Counted from the first letter of the stretch, positions 24,041 through 32,069 are shown. The stretch: 32,328 nt of DNA from Desulfobacterales bacterium (GCA_030616475.1 JAUWXF010000024.1:1-32328); one strand, 5' to 3'. Program-made: numbers and translations. The notes: a model not told the origin generated them from the sequence alone.

Positions 24041-24241
24041 ATGGAAGTTAATCCCAACCAAAATATGGCTATCGTACCTATTACAAAGAGCAAAACATAT
24101 CTTGCCAGGCCTCCCCAAAGGACCGCCCTCGTGGGCCAAGACGATACCAGGTCATCCAAGAATTCCAGCGATCATGAGACCCGACGATTGCGTCGCGTCA
24201 TTCCTTTTGAAAAAGGACATCTGGTGGATATTTATATATGA
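24041..24241 (+). CDS. Possible small protein (66 residues), unknown
   Basis: This is a plus-strand frame against the direction of the flagellar genes. It is supported by AGGAGG at 24025-24030, ten bases before the ATG, and by lying outside repeats. The product is basic and hydrophilic, without a signal peptide or membrane segment, and ends FEKGHLVDIYI. That ending resembles the end of the small protein at 714-1016 (GSLVDVVI). No family was recognised. Immediately upstream is the arm of a composite repeat containing a loose sigma-28-like pattern that I do not trust. It may be a real small flagellar-associated gene or a chance frame. Confidence 0.4.
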   Translation: MEVNPNQNMAIVPITKSKTYLARPPQRTALVGQDDTRSSKNSSDHETRRLRRVIPFEKGHLVDIYI

Positions 24242-24950
24242 CGTCTCGGAAGTTCTGCAACCAGGTGAACTCAAAGGGTTTTCCTGCAATTTCTGTTTTC
24301 TCCATCGTTCGTGGAATAATGGAATGCTGGAATATTGAGGATAAAAGCGAAAAAAATCATTTTGAATCCTCTTAACTCCTCTGAACCCATCGTTCCAATA
24401 TTCCATCATTCCAACATTCCAATTGGGGCGAAGCCCCTAAGTTTACTCTCCGTGGTAGGTATGACAATAATCTATTCCGGCCTGGTCGGGGCTATGAACT
24501 CATTGGTCAGTTCTGATGATATAGGGAGGATGAAGAAGGCAAAGATCAGTGATGCCCTGATTCATTCAAATGTTGATCGCCGAACAGACCTGTTCCGTAA
24601 CGGGTGAGTTCTTGATGAAACTCAAGAGTGGCGGGGCAGAAATGTGGAACAACCCTAAAGCGCATAGCGCATAGCGGAAAGAATCCAGGCGCTGAGTTGT
24701 GGAATTCGTGTTTTTTCTGGCAGAAAATAAATCCGAATATCGAATGTCGAAATCCGAAACAAATTCAAAACTCGAATTTCCAAATGTTCAAAACAGCGCG
24801 TTTTTTGTGGAATACGATTTCTTATGTTTCGGTCATTTGAGCTTTAGAGATTCGGTCATTGTTTCGAATTTCGATATTCGAATTTCGTATTTTCCGGCTT
24901 GTCCGGGTTAGGTGCTGCGAATTTACTCTATGCGCTTTGCCCTATGCGCT
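24242..24950. repeat. Gene-free stretch with two fold-back repeats
   Basis: A family F fold-back lies at 24312-24422 (GGAATGCTGGAATATTG; CCAATATTCCATCATTCC). Bases 24430-24640 are non-repetitive with only short unconvincing frames. A GCGCATAGCGCATAG / CTATGCGCTTTGCC inverted pair (24657-24678 and 24927-24954) encloses a family E element (24711-24912) ending GGCTTGTCCGGGTTAGG. The right arm runs into the 3' end of the motE-like gene. Confidence 0.75.
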
Positions 24951-25535
24951 TTATTTTCGCTTGGCAAGGTTTTCACTGATATTGGCCGCTTTCTCAGACG
25001 ACACATGGGGAAGTATCTGCCCAACCTGTTCCCCCTTCATCTGTGAGAACAATTCCATAACAACCTTCATATCAAGCTTTTCTATAAGGGCCGCGGCCTT
25101 TTTGGGGGCCATGCTGGTGTATATCTTGATGAGATGCTTGATCTTGTTATCACCAATTGTCTTGTGTTCATCAAGCTTTCTCTGGATACCGTCCTGGATT
25201 TCTGACAACTGAATAATCTTTGCCTCAATTTCCTGCTTGAGGGCCGTTAGTTGTTTACGTTCCCTTTCGAGTTGCCGTCTTTCCGTCTCTATCTCAGCAC
25301 GCTTGCATTCAAGGATTTCTACGCTCGCCCCCACATTTTGGGAATTCAAAGATGGCTGTGATGGCGTAGGGGAATCGGCATCTTCGGCTAAGGCTGGCCT
25401 GCTATCCAACACAGGTATGGACAACGCAGGCCCTTTCATGTACAGGAGCGTACCGCCAAGCACAAGCTTTACAATCAAAAAGCCCAATAGCGTTGCCGGC
25501 AGGTGAAGTCTTGCGTGTTTGATTGTCAATTTCAT
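24951..25535 (-). CDS. motE: MotE-like flagellar protein (MgtE N-terminal-type domain)
   Basis: This 194-residue protein has one N-terminal membrane segment (about 13-33), a Pro/Ser-rich linker, and a coiled coil (about 75-130, many Glu, Arg and Lys). The C-terminal MgtE-N-like helical domain contains MAPKKAAALIEKLDMKVVME and ILPHVSSEKAANISENLAK. Proteins of this build encoded between fliJ and fliK act as periplasmic MotE-type stator chaperones or FliG-like helical adaptors. The symbol is a family-level assignment. Its stop codon abuts the arm of a repeat. It is separated from fliJ by a CGCTTCGCTTGAGG fold-back (25620-25675). Confidence 0.8.
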   Translation of the reverse strand: MKLTIKHARLHLPATLLGFLIVKLVLGGTLLYMKGPALSIPVLDSRPALAEDADSPTPSQPSLNSQNVGASVEILECKRAEIETERRQLERERKQLTALKQEIEAKIIQLSEIQDGIQRKLDEHKTIGDNKIKHLIKIYTSMAPKKAAALIEKLDMKVVMELFSQMKGEQVGQILPHVSSEKAANISENLAKRK

Positions 25536-25594
25536 TTTTTTCGGTATTTTATACTGGGCACGGTCATAAACTGCGGTATCCGCTTTGATTGAGG

Positions 25595-25682
25595 AGCCCT
25601 CCGTTTAAGGTTTGAGGAGCGCTTCGCTTGAGGCAGAAAATTTTTTGCTTCGAGCCTCTAACCTCAAGCGAAGCGTCCCTCA
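25595..25682. repeat. CGCTTCGCTTGAGG fold-back between fliJ and motE
   Basis: Perfect 14-bp arms lie at 25620-25633 and 25662-25675, around AGAAAATTTTTTGCTT. The fliJ stop lies at its edge. Related sequences lie at about 13750-13815 and 23695-23752. Confidence 0.8.
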
Positions 25683-26120
25683 AACTGCTTTTCTCCTCAG
25701 CCCGATCAGCTCATCTGCTGCTTTCTGTTCTGCTCGATTTACCCATTCCAAGTATTTAGTGTATTCGGTTTGCTTGATCCACTCCAGGGTTTTCTTCTTT
25801 ATCGTTTCGGCCTTGACTGCCTCCTGCTTTTCCCTTATCCTCTTGCCGATCTCAATTAGGCGCTCACTTTCGGATTCAATCTCGTGGCGCAACCCCCGTA
25901 AATAGGCTGTAAAGAGCTGATGGCGATCAACTTCAATCCCTTCCTTCTCCTCGCCGTCAAGTTCACCGGCAGCATACCGCCTGGCTTGTTCGATCTCGGA
26001 GATCCTGTTCTTGCTTTGAACAAGTGCCTGTGTCTCTCTGGCCAGATCGATCTGGGCAATCCGTTCCCGGTACTCTCGATACCGGATCACCGGATCGAGT
26101 CTGAACTTAAACCTTTTCAT
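25680..26120 (-). CDS. fliJ: FliJ, flagellar export ATPase stalk protein
   Basis: This 146-residue, almost entirely helical and highly charged coiled-coil protein starts MKRFKFRLDPVIRYREYRE, the FliJ N-terminal pattern. FliJ sits in the centre of the FliI hexamer and links it to FlhA. No cysteine or membrane segment is present. It is encoded after fliI as usual, but a 185-base gap with an inverted repeat separates them. The ribosome-binding site is weak. Confidence 0.9.
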   Translation of the reverse strand: MKRFKFRLDPVIRYREYRERIAQIDLARETQALVQSKNRISEIEQARRYAAGELDGEEKEGIEVDRHQLFTAYLRGLRHEIESESERLIEIGKRIREKQEAVKAETIKKKTLEWIKQTEYTKYLEWVNRAEQKAADELIGLRRKAV

Positions 26121-26161
26121 GATCGTATCACTTTAGTCCATTGAAAAAGTGGGCCTGACAA

Positions 26162-26276
26162 GCATACAGGTGATCCAATTCTAAAGTGGGTCACTGTTTG
26201 AGTCCGCCACCTGTTTTTTCTTTACGCTCACTTATACACGAGTTTGAGCCGGTTTAGAATTGGATTGCCTGTATGC
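26162..26276. repeat. Imperfect 24-bp inverted repeat between fliI and fliJ
   Basis: The arms are GCATACAGGTGATCCAATTC plus TAAA (26162-26185) and TTTAGAATTGGATTGCCTGT plus ATGC (26253-26276). They match at 22 of 24 positions around a 67-base loop. It occupies most of the fliI-fliJ gap. Confidence 0.85.
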
Positions 26277-26305
26277 GACAATCTTTTCAAACAACTCCTA
26301 AGATG

Positions 26306-27646
26306 TTACTCATGATCGTTACCTTGGAATAGCTCCTTTAGCTTATTAACTCCAACCTCAAGTGATACCTTCTCGGCAATATCCTGTGTTAGAAAGGCAT
26401 TGATTCTGTCAATCATACTTTTGGCATAATCTATTTTTGGATCACTCCCATCAACATATGCCCCGATAGCTATCAGGTCTTCGGCATCTTGATAGGTAGC
26501 GATAACATCTGTAAGCTTCTCAGAAAGTTTCAAGTGCTCAGGGTCCACGACTTCTCGCATCACGCGGCTTACGCTCGCAAGCACATCTATGGCCGGATAA
26601 TGGCCACGATTGGCAAGCCTTCTTGAAAGTACAATATGGCCGTCTACAGTAGCTCGCACGGCATCTCCCACAGGATCGTTCATATCATCCCCTTCGACCA
26701 AGACCGTGTAGATGCCGGTTATGCTCCCCTTGCCCTCAATACTGCCGGCGCGTTCCAGAAGCTTGGGTAGTTGAGCAAAGAATGAAGGGGTATATCCCTT
26801 TACTGTGGGGGGTTCTCCAGCGGCTAAACCAACGTCCCGGCATGACATGGCAAACCTGGTGATAGAGTCCATGACTAAGATTACATCGAGACCGCGGTCC
26901 CTGAAGTATTCTGCAAGGGTTGTTGCCAGGTAGGCCCCCCGCATCCTTATTAAAGGAGAGACATCCGAGGTTGCCGCCACAACAACCGACTTTTTAAGGC
27001 CCTCTTCGCCTAAATTTTGCTCAACAAAGTCCTTGACCTCGCGTCCCCGCTCGCCAATCAGGGCAACCACGCTTACCTCGGCAGTGGTGTGTCGTGCCAT
27101 CATCCCCATCAACACGCTTTTGCCAACGCCCGAGCCGGACATAATAGCCATTCGCTGTCCCTTGCCAACCGTCATAAGGGTGTTGACCGCACCAATACCC
27201 AGGTCCGCCACTTCGCGGATGGGCCTTCGGTTCATAGGATTCACTACCTTGCCATACAGGGGATAATGAACTTTTGAGGGTATTGGCCCGCGCCCATCAA
27301 TAGGCTGACCTAAGCCATTGACCACCCTTCCAAGAAAAGCATCCCCCACCGGCACATAAGGGCGTTCATTGACCAGGGTGATCTTACACCCCGGACTGAT
27401 GCCTCGCATTTCTCCGTACGGCATCAGAACAATTCTGCGATCCTTGAAACCGACAACTTCAGCCGGAACCTCCTCACCATCGGCACTCTGGATGGTGCAA
27501 GCGCTCCCCACACCCATCCCCGGTCCGAGCCCTTCCACAACAAGTCCGATCACTTTGACAACACGGCCCTCAGCCGTCAAGCACGGGCAGGTGTTTACAG
27601 TATCTACGTATTGGTTCCAGTTTATGTTGCCAAGATCGCTCGACAT
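26306..27646 (-). CDS. fliI: FliI, flagellar export ATPase
   Basis: This 446-residue AAA-type ATPase, related to F1-beta, energises entry of substrates into the export gate. The Walker A motif GSGVGKS is at 171-177. ALIGERGREVKDFVE and the Walker B stretch DVILVMDSITRFAMSCRDVG (254-273) follow, then the family signature PSFFAQLPKLLERAG. Length is normal. The ATG lies directly against a fold-back repeat element and has no clear ribosome-binding site, so the element may have replaced the native leader. It is encoded after fliH, before fliJ. Confidence 0.97.
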   Translation of the reverse strand: MSSDLGNINWNQYVDTVNTCPCLTAEGRVVKVIGLVVEGLGPGMGVGSACTIQSADGEEVPAEVVGFKDRRIVLMPYGEMRGISPGCKITLVNERPYVPVGDAFLGRVVNGLGQPIDGRGPIPSKVHYPLYGKVVNPMNRRPIREVADLGIGAVNTLMTVGKGQRMAIMSGSGVGKSVLMGMMARHTTAEVSVVALIGERGREVKDFVEQNLGEEGLKKSVVVAATSDVSPLIRMRGAYLATTLAEYFRDRGLDVILVMDSITRFAMSCRDVGLAAGEPPTVKGYTPSFFAQLPKLLERAGSIEGKGSITGIYTVLVEGDDMNDPVGDAVRATVDGHIVLSRRLANRGHYPAIDVLASVSRVMREVVDPEHLKLSEKLTDVIATYQDAEDLIAIGAYVDGSDPKIDYAKSMIDRINAFLTQDIAEKVSLEVGVNKLKELFQGNDHE

Positions 27647-27654
27647 GATCGTTA

Positions 27655-28040
27655 TTCGATTGTTGATTGTCGATTGTTGATTGTCGATTGTTGATTGTCG
27701 ATTGTTGATTTGCTTTATTCAACATCCTTCATTTTCGCCATAAAGTAGTTTACACCTATTGACCAGTGTTCAGGTTTCAGTGTTCAGGTCTTGCTTTTTC
27801 AGTTTCTGACACCTGACACCTATCACCTGGTGCCTGGTTTCAGTGTTCAGGTTTCAGGTTTCAGTGTTCAGGTTTCAGGTTTCAGGTTTCAGATCTAGCG
27901 TTTGTCGCTCCTGACACCTGACACCAAAAAGTAGGAACAAAAGAACTTATCTCTTGGCGCCCGCATCCTTGATAAGTGTAAACCGAGGAATGAAGGATGC
28001 CCTTTATTCAATCATCAATCGTCAATCATCAATCATCAAT
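27655..28040. repeat. Fold-back element I, copy 2 (between fliH and fliI), core inverted
   Basis: Core 27723-28001. The left end is CATCCTTCATTTTCGCC to GTTTACAC (27748-27755). The right end is CCCGCATCCTTGA, GTGTAAAC (27976-27983) and GAAGGATGCC (ends 28001). GATTGTTGATTGTCGATTG arrays lie outside. The interior ends CTTATCTCTTGGCGCC (to 27961) and contains CGCTCCTGACACCTGACACC, the reverse complement of the interior of copy 1 (4296 onward). The ends keep the same orientation in both copies. The outer right arrays run into the last codons of fliH. It fills the 382-base gap. Confidence 0.85.
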
Positions 28041-28754
28041 CTCAAAGGCACGCTCAACTGCCTTGGTTATTTTCTCCAACTGGGTTTCCAGGCGGGCATC
28101 CACATTACCAAAAGCTGTTTCCATGAAACACCCGCCGCGGGTAATGGACGGGTCAGACTCAATCGTGATCGATTTTAGCTCGCTGATGCGATCAAAAAAT
28201 TCCGGCCTTATTTCTTTCACATACTCAACCTCTTCGGGATTGATCTTTACTGTCACCTCCGAGCGATCGGCAGCAAGGCTGAAGGCCTCAAGGATGGTTT
28301 CCCGAACAATCTGGTTATCCACATTAACCGCCCCTCGCACAACCTTTTCGGCAATAGCGCAGATCAGATGTAATATCTCCTTTTCATATCTCTTTGCGAA
28401 CTCTTGCCTGTAACCGACAATATCCTGGAGGGTGCCATGGATTCGGTCGAGAATCTTCTCAACCTTCTTGGTCCCCATCTCAAAGCCATCTTTTTCGCCC
28501 TGAGCAAAGCCCTTTTCGTAGGCCTCACTTTCGATCAAGCTCGCCTTTTTTTTCGCCTCCTCTATGATCCCGTTAGCCTTCTCCCTATCATCAAACAAAG
28601 GCATAAATCGAAGCGTATTATCATCGCCGGACCCGGCATGGGAAGGCTCAAAGGTGCTACGACGTGTGTCGGGAGCAGAGGGGGGATCTGACGTGTCGAA
28701 GGATTCCATTTCAAAAATCCCACATTTCTCATTTTGAGTGCCGGTCTCTGTCAT
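28029..28754 (-). CDS. fliH: FliH, negative regulator of the export ATPase
   Basis: The ATG at 28754 (MTETGTQNEK) is chosen. It lies four bases after the fliG stop, whereas a frame from 28814 would overlap fliG by 56 bases. The product of 241 residues has an acidic, variable N-terminus. A glycine/alanine-spaced helix follows (EKGFAQGEKDGFEMGTKKVE, the FliH GxxxG-type stretch). The C-terminal domain is typical of FliH/HrpE (HLICAIAEKVVRGAVNVDNQ, VTVKINPEEVEYV). The last residues (FEIDD, stop) are read from GATTGATGATTG repeats of the neighbouring element. FliH binds FliI and FliN. Confidence 0.92.
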   Translation of the reverse strand: MTETGTQNEKCGIFEMESFDTSDPPSAPDTRRSTFEPSHAGSGDDNTLRFMPLFDDREKANGIIEEAKKKASLIESEAYEKGFAQGEKDGFEMGTKKVEKILDRIHGTLQDIVGYRQEFAKRYEKEILHLICAIAEKVVRGAVNVDNQIVRETILEAFSLAADRSEVTVKINPEEVEYVKEIRPEFFDRISELKSITIESDPSITRGGCFMETAFGNVDARLETQLEKITKAVERAFEIDD

Positions 28755-28758
28755 AGTA

Positions 28759-29778
28759 TTAGACAAGGATATCGTCTCCCCCCTTTCCCAGTATGATCTT
28801 GCCTTCACTTTCAAGTTGTCTGGCGGCCCTGAGGATTTTCTGCTGGGCTTCTTCGACGTCAGAGATTCTTACAGGGCCCATGATTTCCATGTCTTCCCGA
28901 AGCATCTCCCTTGCCCTTTCCGACATGTTGCTAAAGAACTTTTCTTTCAATTCTTCAGATGCAGTCCTGAGGGCCACGGTCAGTTCTTGTTTATCGATCT
29001 GTTTCAAGATCTCTCGAAAACCACGATCATCCACTTTGAGGAGATCTTCAAAAATAAACATCAGTTGTCTGACTTCCTCGGCCATCTGTTCATCTTCTTC
29101 TTCAATCAACGACAGGATCTGTTCCTCAGAACTCTTGTCTATTTCGTTCAATATATTGGCAAGGGCCGTCGTGCCGTCGACTTCTCTACTGCCGGAATCG
29201 CCTATGCCCCTGATCTCCTTGTGAAGCATCTGGTCTACTTCCTGGATAACTTCCTTGGGTACCTGGTCCATTTTTACGATACGCATTGCGACGTCGGCCT
29301 GTATTTGTTCTGGCAAGTCTGAAAGGATCTCGGCAGCCCTCTCAGATTTCAAGGATGCCAGTATCAGAGCTATCGTCTGGGGATGCTCCCCTTTGATCAA
29401 GTTAATCACAATAGTGTTGTCTATACCGTCAAAATAACCGAACGGTATGTTCTTCTTGCTCTTTTCAAGCTCCCTATAGACTGCTCTGGCCTTTTCTTTG
29501 CCTAAGGAGCCGTCCACCACATTTTTCAGAAAAGATTCACCTTCCACCATTAATTGACCTTCGCTTTCGATATTCCGAAGAAACTCTTCCATAATCTGCA
29601 TCAAGAGCTGCTGGGGAACAGCTCTGGTTTCTGACATGTGGGCGACAAGTTTGGTGATTTCATCCGGCTCCAACTTCCTGAAAACCTCCGAAGTATACTC
29701 TTCCCCCATCATCAAAAGAAATATTGCGGCCTTCTGCGGACCCATTATAGTCTGACCCTTAAACTTGATCTGTGCCAT
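28759..29778 (-). CDS. fliG: FliG, flagellar rotor/switch protein
   Basis: This 339-residue C-ring protein contacts FliF, FliM and the MotA loop. The N-terminal domain starts with GPQKAAIFLLMMGEEYTSEV. The middle domain has the conserved EHPQTIALILA at 131-141. The C-terminal charged torque helix region (LKQIDKQELTVALRTASEEL, then KEKFFSNMSERAREML) is intact. Its ATG follows the fliF stop with no gap. It has normal length for the family. Confidence 0.97.
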   Translation of the reverse strand: MAQIKFKGQTIMGPQKAAIFLLMMGEEYTSEVFRKLEPDEITKLVAHMSETRAVPQQLLMQIMEEFLRNIESEGQLMVEGESFLKNVVDGSLGKEKARAVYRELEKSKKNIPFGYFDGIDNTIVINLIKGEHPQTIALILASLKSERAAEILSDLPEQIQADVAMRIVKMDQVPKEVIQEVDQMLHKEIRGIGDSGSREVDGTTALANILNEIDKSSEEQILSLIEEEDEQMAEEVRQLMFIFEDLLKVDDRGFREILKQIDKQELTVALRTASEELKEKFFSNMSERAREMLREDMEIMGPVRISDVEEAQQKILRAARQLESEGKIILGKGGDDILV

Positions 29779-31356
29779 TTATTCCGCCTCTTGCAGCCAA
29801 CCTTTGAGCACCTGTTCCGTCTTCTCAGTATTGCTTTTTGCCAGCAAAACCGCCCTCTGCTGTACGCCCCGAGCCTGCCGAGCCTTGGGTTCCGGCAGCG
29901 CGGCAGACTCCAATTCCTCGTGCATTTCCGGTAGGGCCTTTGGCGAGGTGTCAACAGTTGTAATGATTCCCTTGACCGATCTCAAAAGGGGGCGCACCAC
30001 AAAAAGAAATATCACAAGCAACAGTACAAGATTGATGGCCGGCCTGATATACTGGCGTCCGTAGGCCTGCCAATCTGTCCCCGTGCTGTCCGGGGCTTCT
30101 ATGTCTGCGGAAATAGAAAGAGGGAAACAGCTCACGTGGACTTGATCCTCGCGGTCCGCGTCAAAGCCCATCGCCCTTTTGACAAGCCTCTCAAACTCTT
30201 CGAGTTCCTTCGAGCTTCTCGGAGTGTATTTTTTTGTCTTAGACCCATCTTCAGCGGTGACGACTTCGTAGGTTCCATCAACCACTGCTGCCACCGAAAG
30301 TCGTTTCACTGTGCCCGAGGGTTTTATCACACGTCGGGTGACTCTGTTGATTTCGTAATTGACGACCTCGTCTTCTTTTTCAGACCTTGTCCCTGTTCCG
30401 GCTTGTTGTGAGGGGACACCGGGCTGCCCGGGATCCACAGACACAACCCCAAGTGCGTTCTCCCCGCCTTTTTCAGACGACTCTACTCTGCGTTGTTTGC
30501 TTCTAACAACGGTACTATCAGGATCATATTTTTCCTCGCTGAAATCGATTTGATCAAAATCGATCTCAGCACTCACACGGACAATGGCTTTGCCTTTGCC
30601 TACAATACCCTCCATCATAGTCTGGACACGTCCTGCAATCTTCCCCTCAATCTGACGTTGATAATCGAGCTTGTTGCTGCTAAAAAGGGCTGTCTGATCC
30701 TCCTGGTCAGGCCCTTTGAACAATACCCTGCCGGTCGTATCGACGACCGTAACCTGATGTGGTGCCAGTCCTTCAACGGCACTTGCTACAATATGGACGA
30801 CTCCTGCCACTTTGTCTGGAGACAAACTTGATCTTAGTTTCAACAAGACCGAAGCTGATGGCTGCTTGTCATCTTCAACAAATAAGGAATCCTTCGGCAT
30901 CACAATAAGAACCCTTGCGTGCTCCACCTCCCGAAATTCACCTATAGTCCGGCACAATTCCCCCTGAAGGGCTCTTTGATAGTTGAGTCTCTGGACAAAT
31001 TCGGTGGTACTGAAACTTGTGTGATCAAAGATTTCAAACCCGACGTTGCCCCCTCTCGGGAGTCTGTCACCGGCCAGGGAGAGCCGTGTTTCATAGACCT
31101 TTTCCGCGGGAACCATAATGAGCGAACCGCCGCCTTCAAGCTTATACGGAACACGCTGTTCCTTTAGTTTGGAGACTATATTGCCTGCATCTTCCTGGGA
31201 AAGGTTGCTGTACAGGACCTGATAATCAATCTGATTGGCCCAAAGAAACATAAATGCAAACCCCGCCACCACCAGCCCCAGCACAACAGTCATGGAGATT
31301 TTCTTTGAGACCGGCATGGCCTTGAACACGGCCATGAACTGTTCAATAATTTTCAT
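29779..31356 (-). CDS. fliF: FliF, MS-ring protein
   Basis: This 525-residue inner-membrane ring protein has membrane helices at about 21-40 and 438-454. The large periplasmic region between contains the YscJ-like ring-building motifs (LYSNLSQEDAGNIVSKLKEQ, GFEIFDHTSFSTTEFVQRLN, ARVLIVMPKDSLF). The cytoplasmic tail after 454 ends EKTEQVLKGWLQEAE, the FliG-binding helix. Only AAGAAG lies upstream as a ribosome-binding site. An array of 21 eight-base repeats separates the gene from fliE. Confidence 0.97.
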   Translation of the reverse strand: MKIIEQFMAVFKAMPVSKKISMTVVLGLVVAGFAFMFLWANQIDYQVLYSNLSQEDAGNIVSKLKEQRVPYKLEGGGSLIMVPAEKVYETRLSLAGDRLPRGGNVGFEIFDHTSFSTTEFVQRLNYQRALQGELCRTIGEFREVEHARVLIVMPKDSLFVEDDKQPSASVLLKLRSSLSPDKVAGVVHIVASAVEGLAPHQVTVVDTTGRVLFKGPDQEDQTALFSSNKLDYQRQIEGKIAGRVQTMMEGIVGKGKAIVRVSAEIDFDQIDFSEEKYDPDSTVVRSKQRRVESSEKGGENALGVVSVDPGQPGVPSQQAGTGTRSEKEDEVVNYEINRVTRRVIKPSGTVKRLSVAAVVDGTYEVVTAEDGSKTKKYTPRSSKELEEFERLVKRAMGFDADREDQVHVSCFPLSISADIEAPDSTGTDWQAYGRQYIRPAINLVLLLVIFLFVVRPLLRSVKGIITTVDTSPKALPEMHEELESAALPEPKARQARGVQQRAVLLAKSNTEKTEQVLKGWLQEAE

Positions 31357-31394
31357 AATGACTTCTTATTATATGATATTTGATATTTGATAAT

Positions 31395-31562
31395 CCTTCA
31401 ATCCCTCAATCCCTCAATCCCTCAATCCCTCAATCCCTCAATCCCTCAATCCCTCAATCCTTCAATCCCTCAATCCCTCAATCCCTCAATCCCTCAATCC
31501 CTCAATCCCTCAATCCCTCAATCCCTCAATCCCTCAATCCCTCAATCCCTCAATCCCTCAAT
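31395..31562. repeat. 21-copy 8-bp tandem array between fliE and fliF
   Basis: The unit is CCCTCAAT, with 21 consecutive copies (168 bp). Units 1 and 9 are CCTTCAAT, and the rest are identical. The same unit occurs in four copies at 13864-13895. There are no spacers, so it is not a CRISPR. It lies in the leader of fliF. Confidence 0.95.
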
Positions 31563-31568
31563 TCGGAA

Positions 31569-31859
31569 TTAGAACTGCATTCGCATCACTTCCCTGTAGG
31601 CATCCATTACTTTGTTTCGAGCCTGAAGCAAGAGGCGAAAAGAAATACCGGCCTTTTGAAGGGCTATCATGGTCTCATGGATGCCAGTTTCTCCTTTTAA
31701 GAGCTGTTCAACAGATTGATCGGCCCGTAACTGCATATCGCTCACCCGCTTTATTGCCTGTTTGATGACATCACCAAAGCCCGGAGAGCCGGTGCGCGTT
31801 TTCCTGTCTCCCTGATACAGGCCGGGCTGCATGTTGTGTTGAATCTTCAAATCACCCAT
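31569..31859 (-). CDS. fliE: FliE, MS-ring/rod junction protein
   Basis: This 96-residue protein has the FliE C-terminal pattern: LLKGETGIHETMIALQKAGI, then ARNKVMDAYREVMRMQF. FliE joins the MS ring to the proximal rod and is the first exported substrate. AGGAGAG precedes the ATG. It is the first gene of the leftward run. flgB and flgC, often encoded just upstream, are absent, and the next gene (secE) points away. Confidence 0.93.
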   Translation of the reverse strand: MGDLKIQHNMQPGLYQGDRKTRTGSPGFGDVIKQAIKRVSDMQLRADQSVEQLLKGETGIHETMIALQKAGISFRLLLQARNKVMDAYREVMRMQF

Positions 31860-31875
31860 TTTTCTCTCCTGTCTG

Positions 31876-32057
31876 AGTTGTCATTGGTCATTGGTCATTA
31901 GTTATTGGTTATTAGTTATTGGTTATTAGTTATTGGTCAATAACGGAGTGCCTAAAGTGAACTAAAGTGCCTAAAGTTAAAGGAATAAAACCAATTTTAA
32001 AGAAAAGTTTCTTCAAGTCCTCAACTTTAGCTCACTTTAGCTCACTTTAGGCACTTG
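31876..32057. repeat. Divergent secE-fliE intergenic repeats with family D fold-back
   Basis: GTCATTGG/TTATTGGTTATTAG units (31876-31941) run into a family D fold-back. Its left arm is 31947-31978 (AGTGCCTAAAGTGAAC) and its right arm 32023-32055 (CTCACTTTAGGCACT). The fold-back ends about 15 bases before the secE ATG. No clear promoter for either gene can be picked out with confidence. Confidence 0.85.
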
Positions 32058-32069
32058 TATACGACAACT

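Noticed and set aside
24335-24607. 90-codon plus-strand frame in the motE-fliK gap
   Set aside because: Its first part is read from a family F fold-back. Later internal starts have poor ribosome-binding sites and no recognisable family.
31395-31562. Possible CRISPR array
   Set aside because: The units are 8 bp and contiguous with no spacers, and no cas genes are present.
31380-31700. Long plus-strand frames rich in NPSIPQSL
   Set aside because: They are translations of the 8-bp array and of antisense fliE. The regular residue pattern is the array itself.
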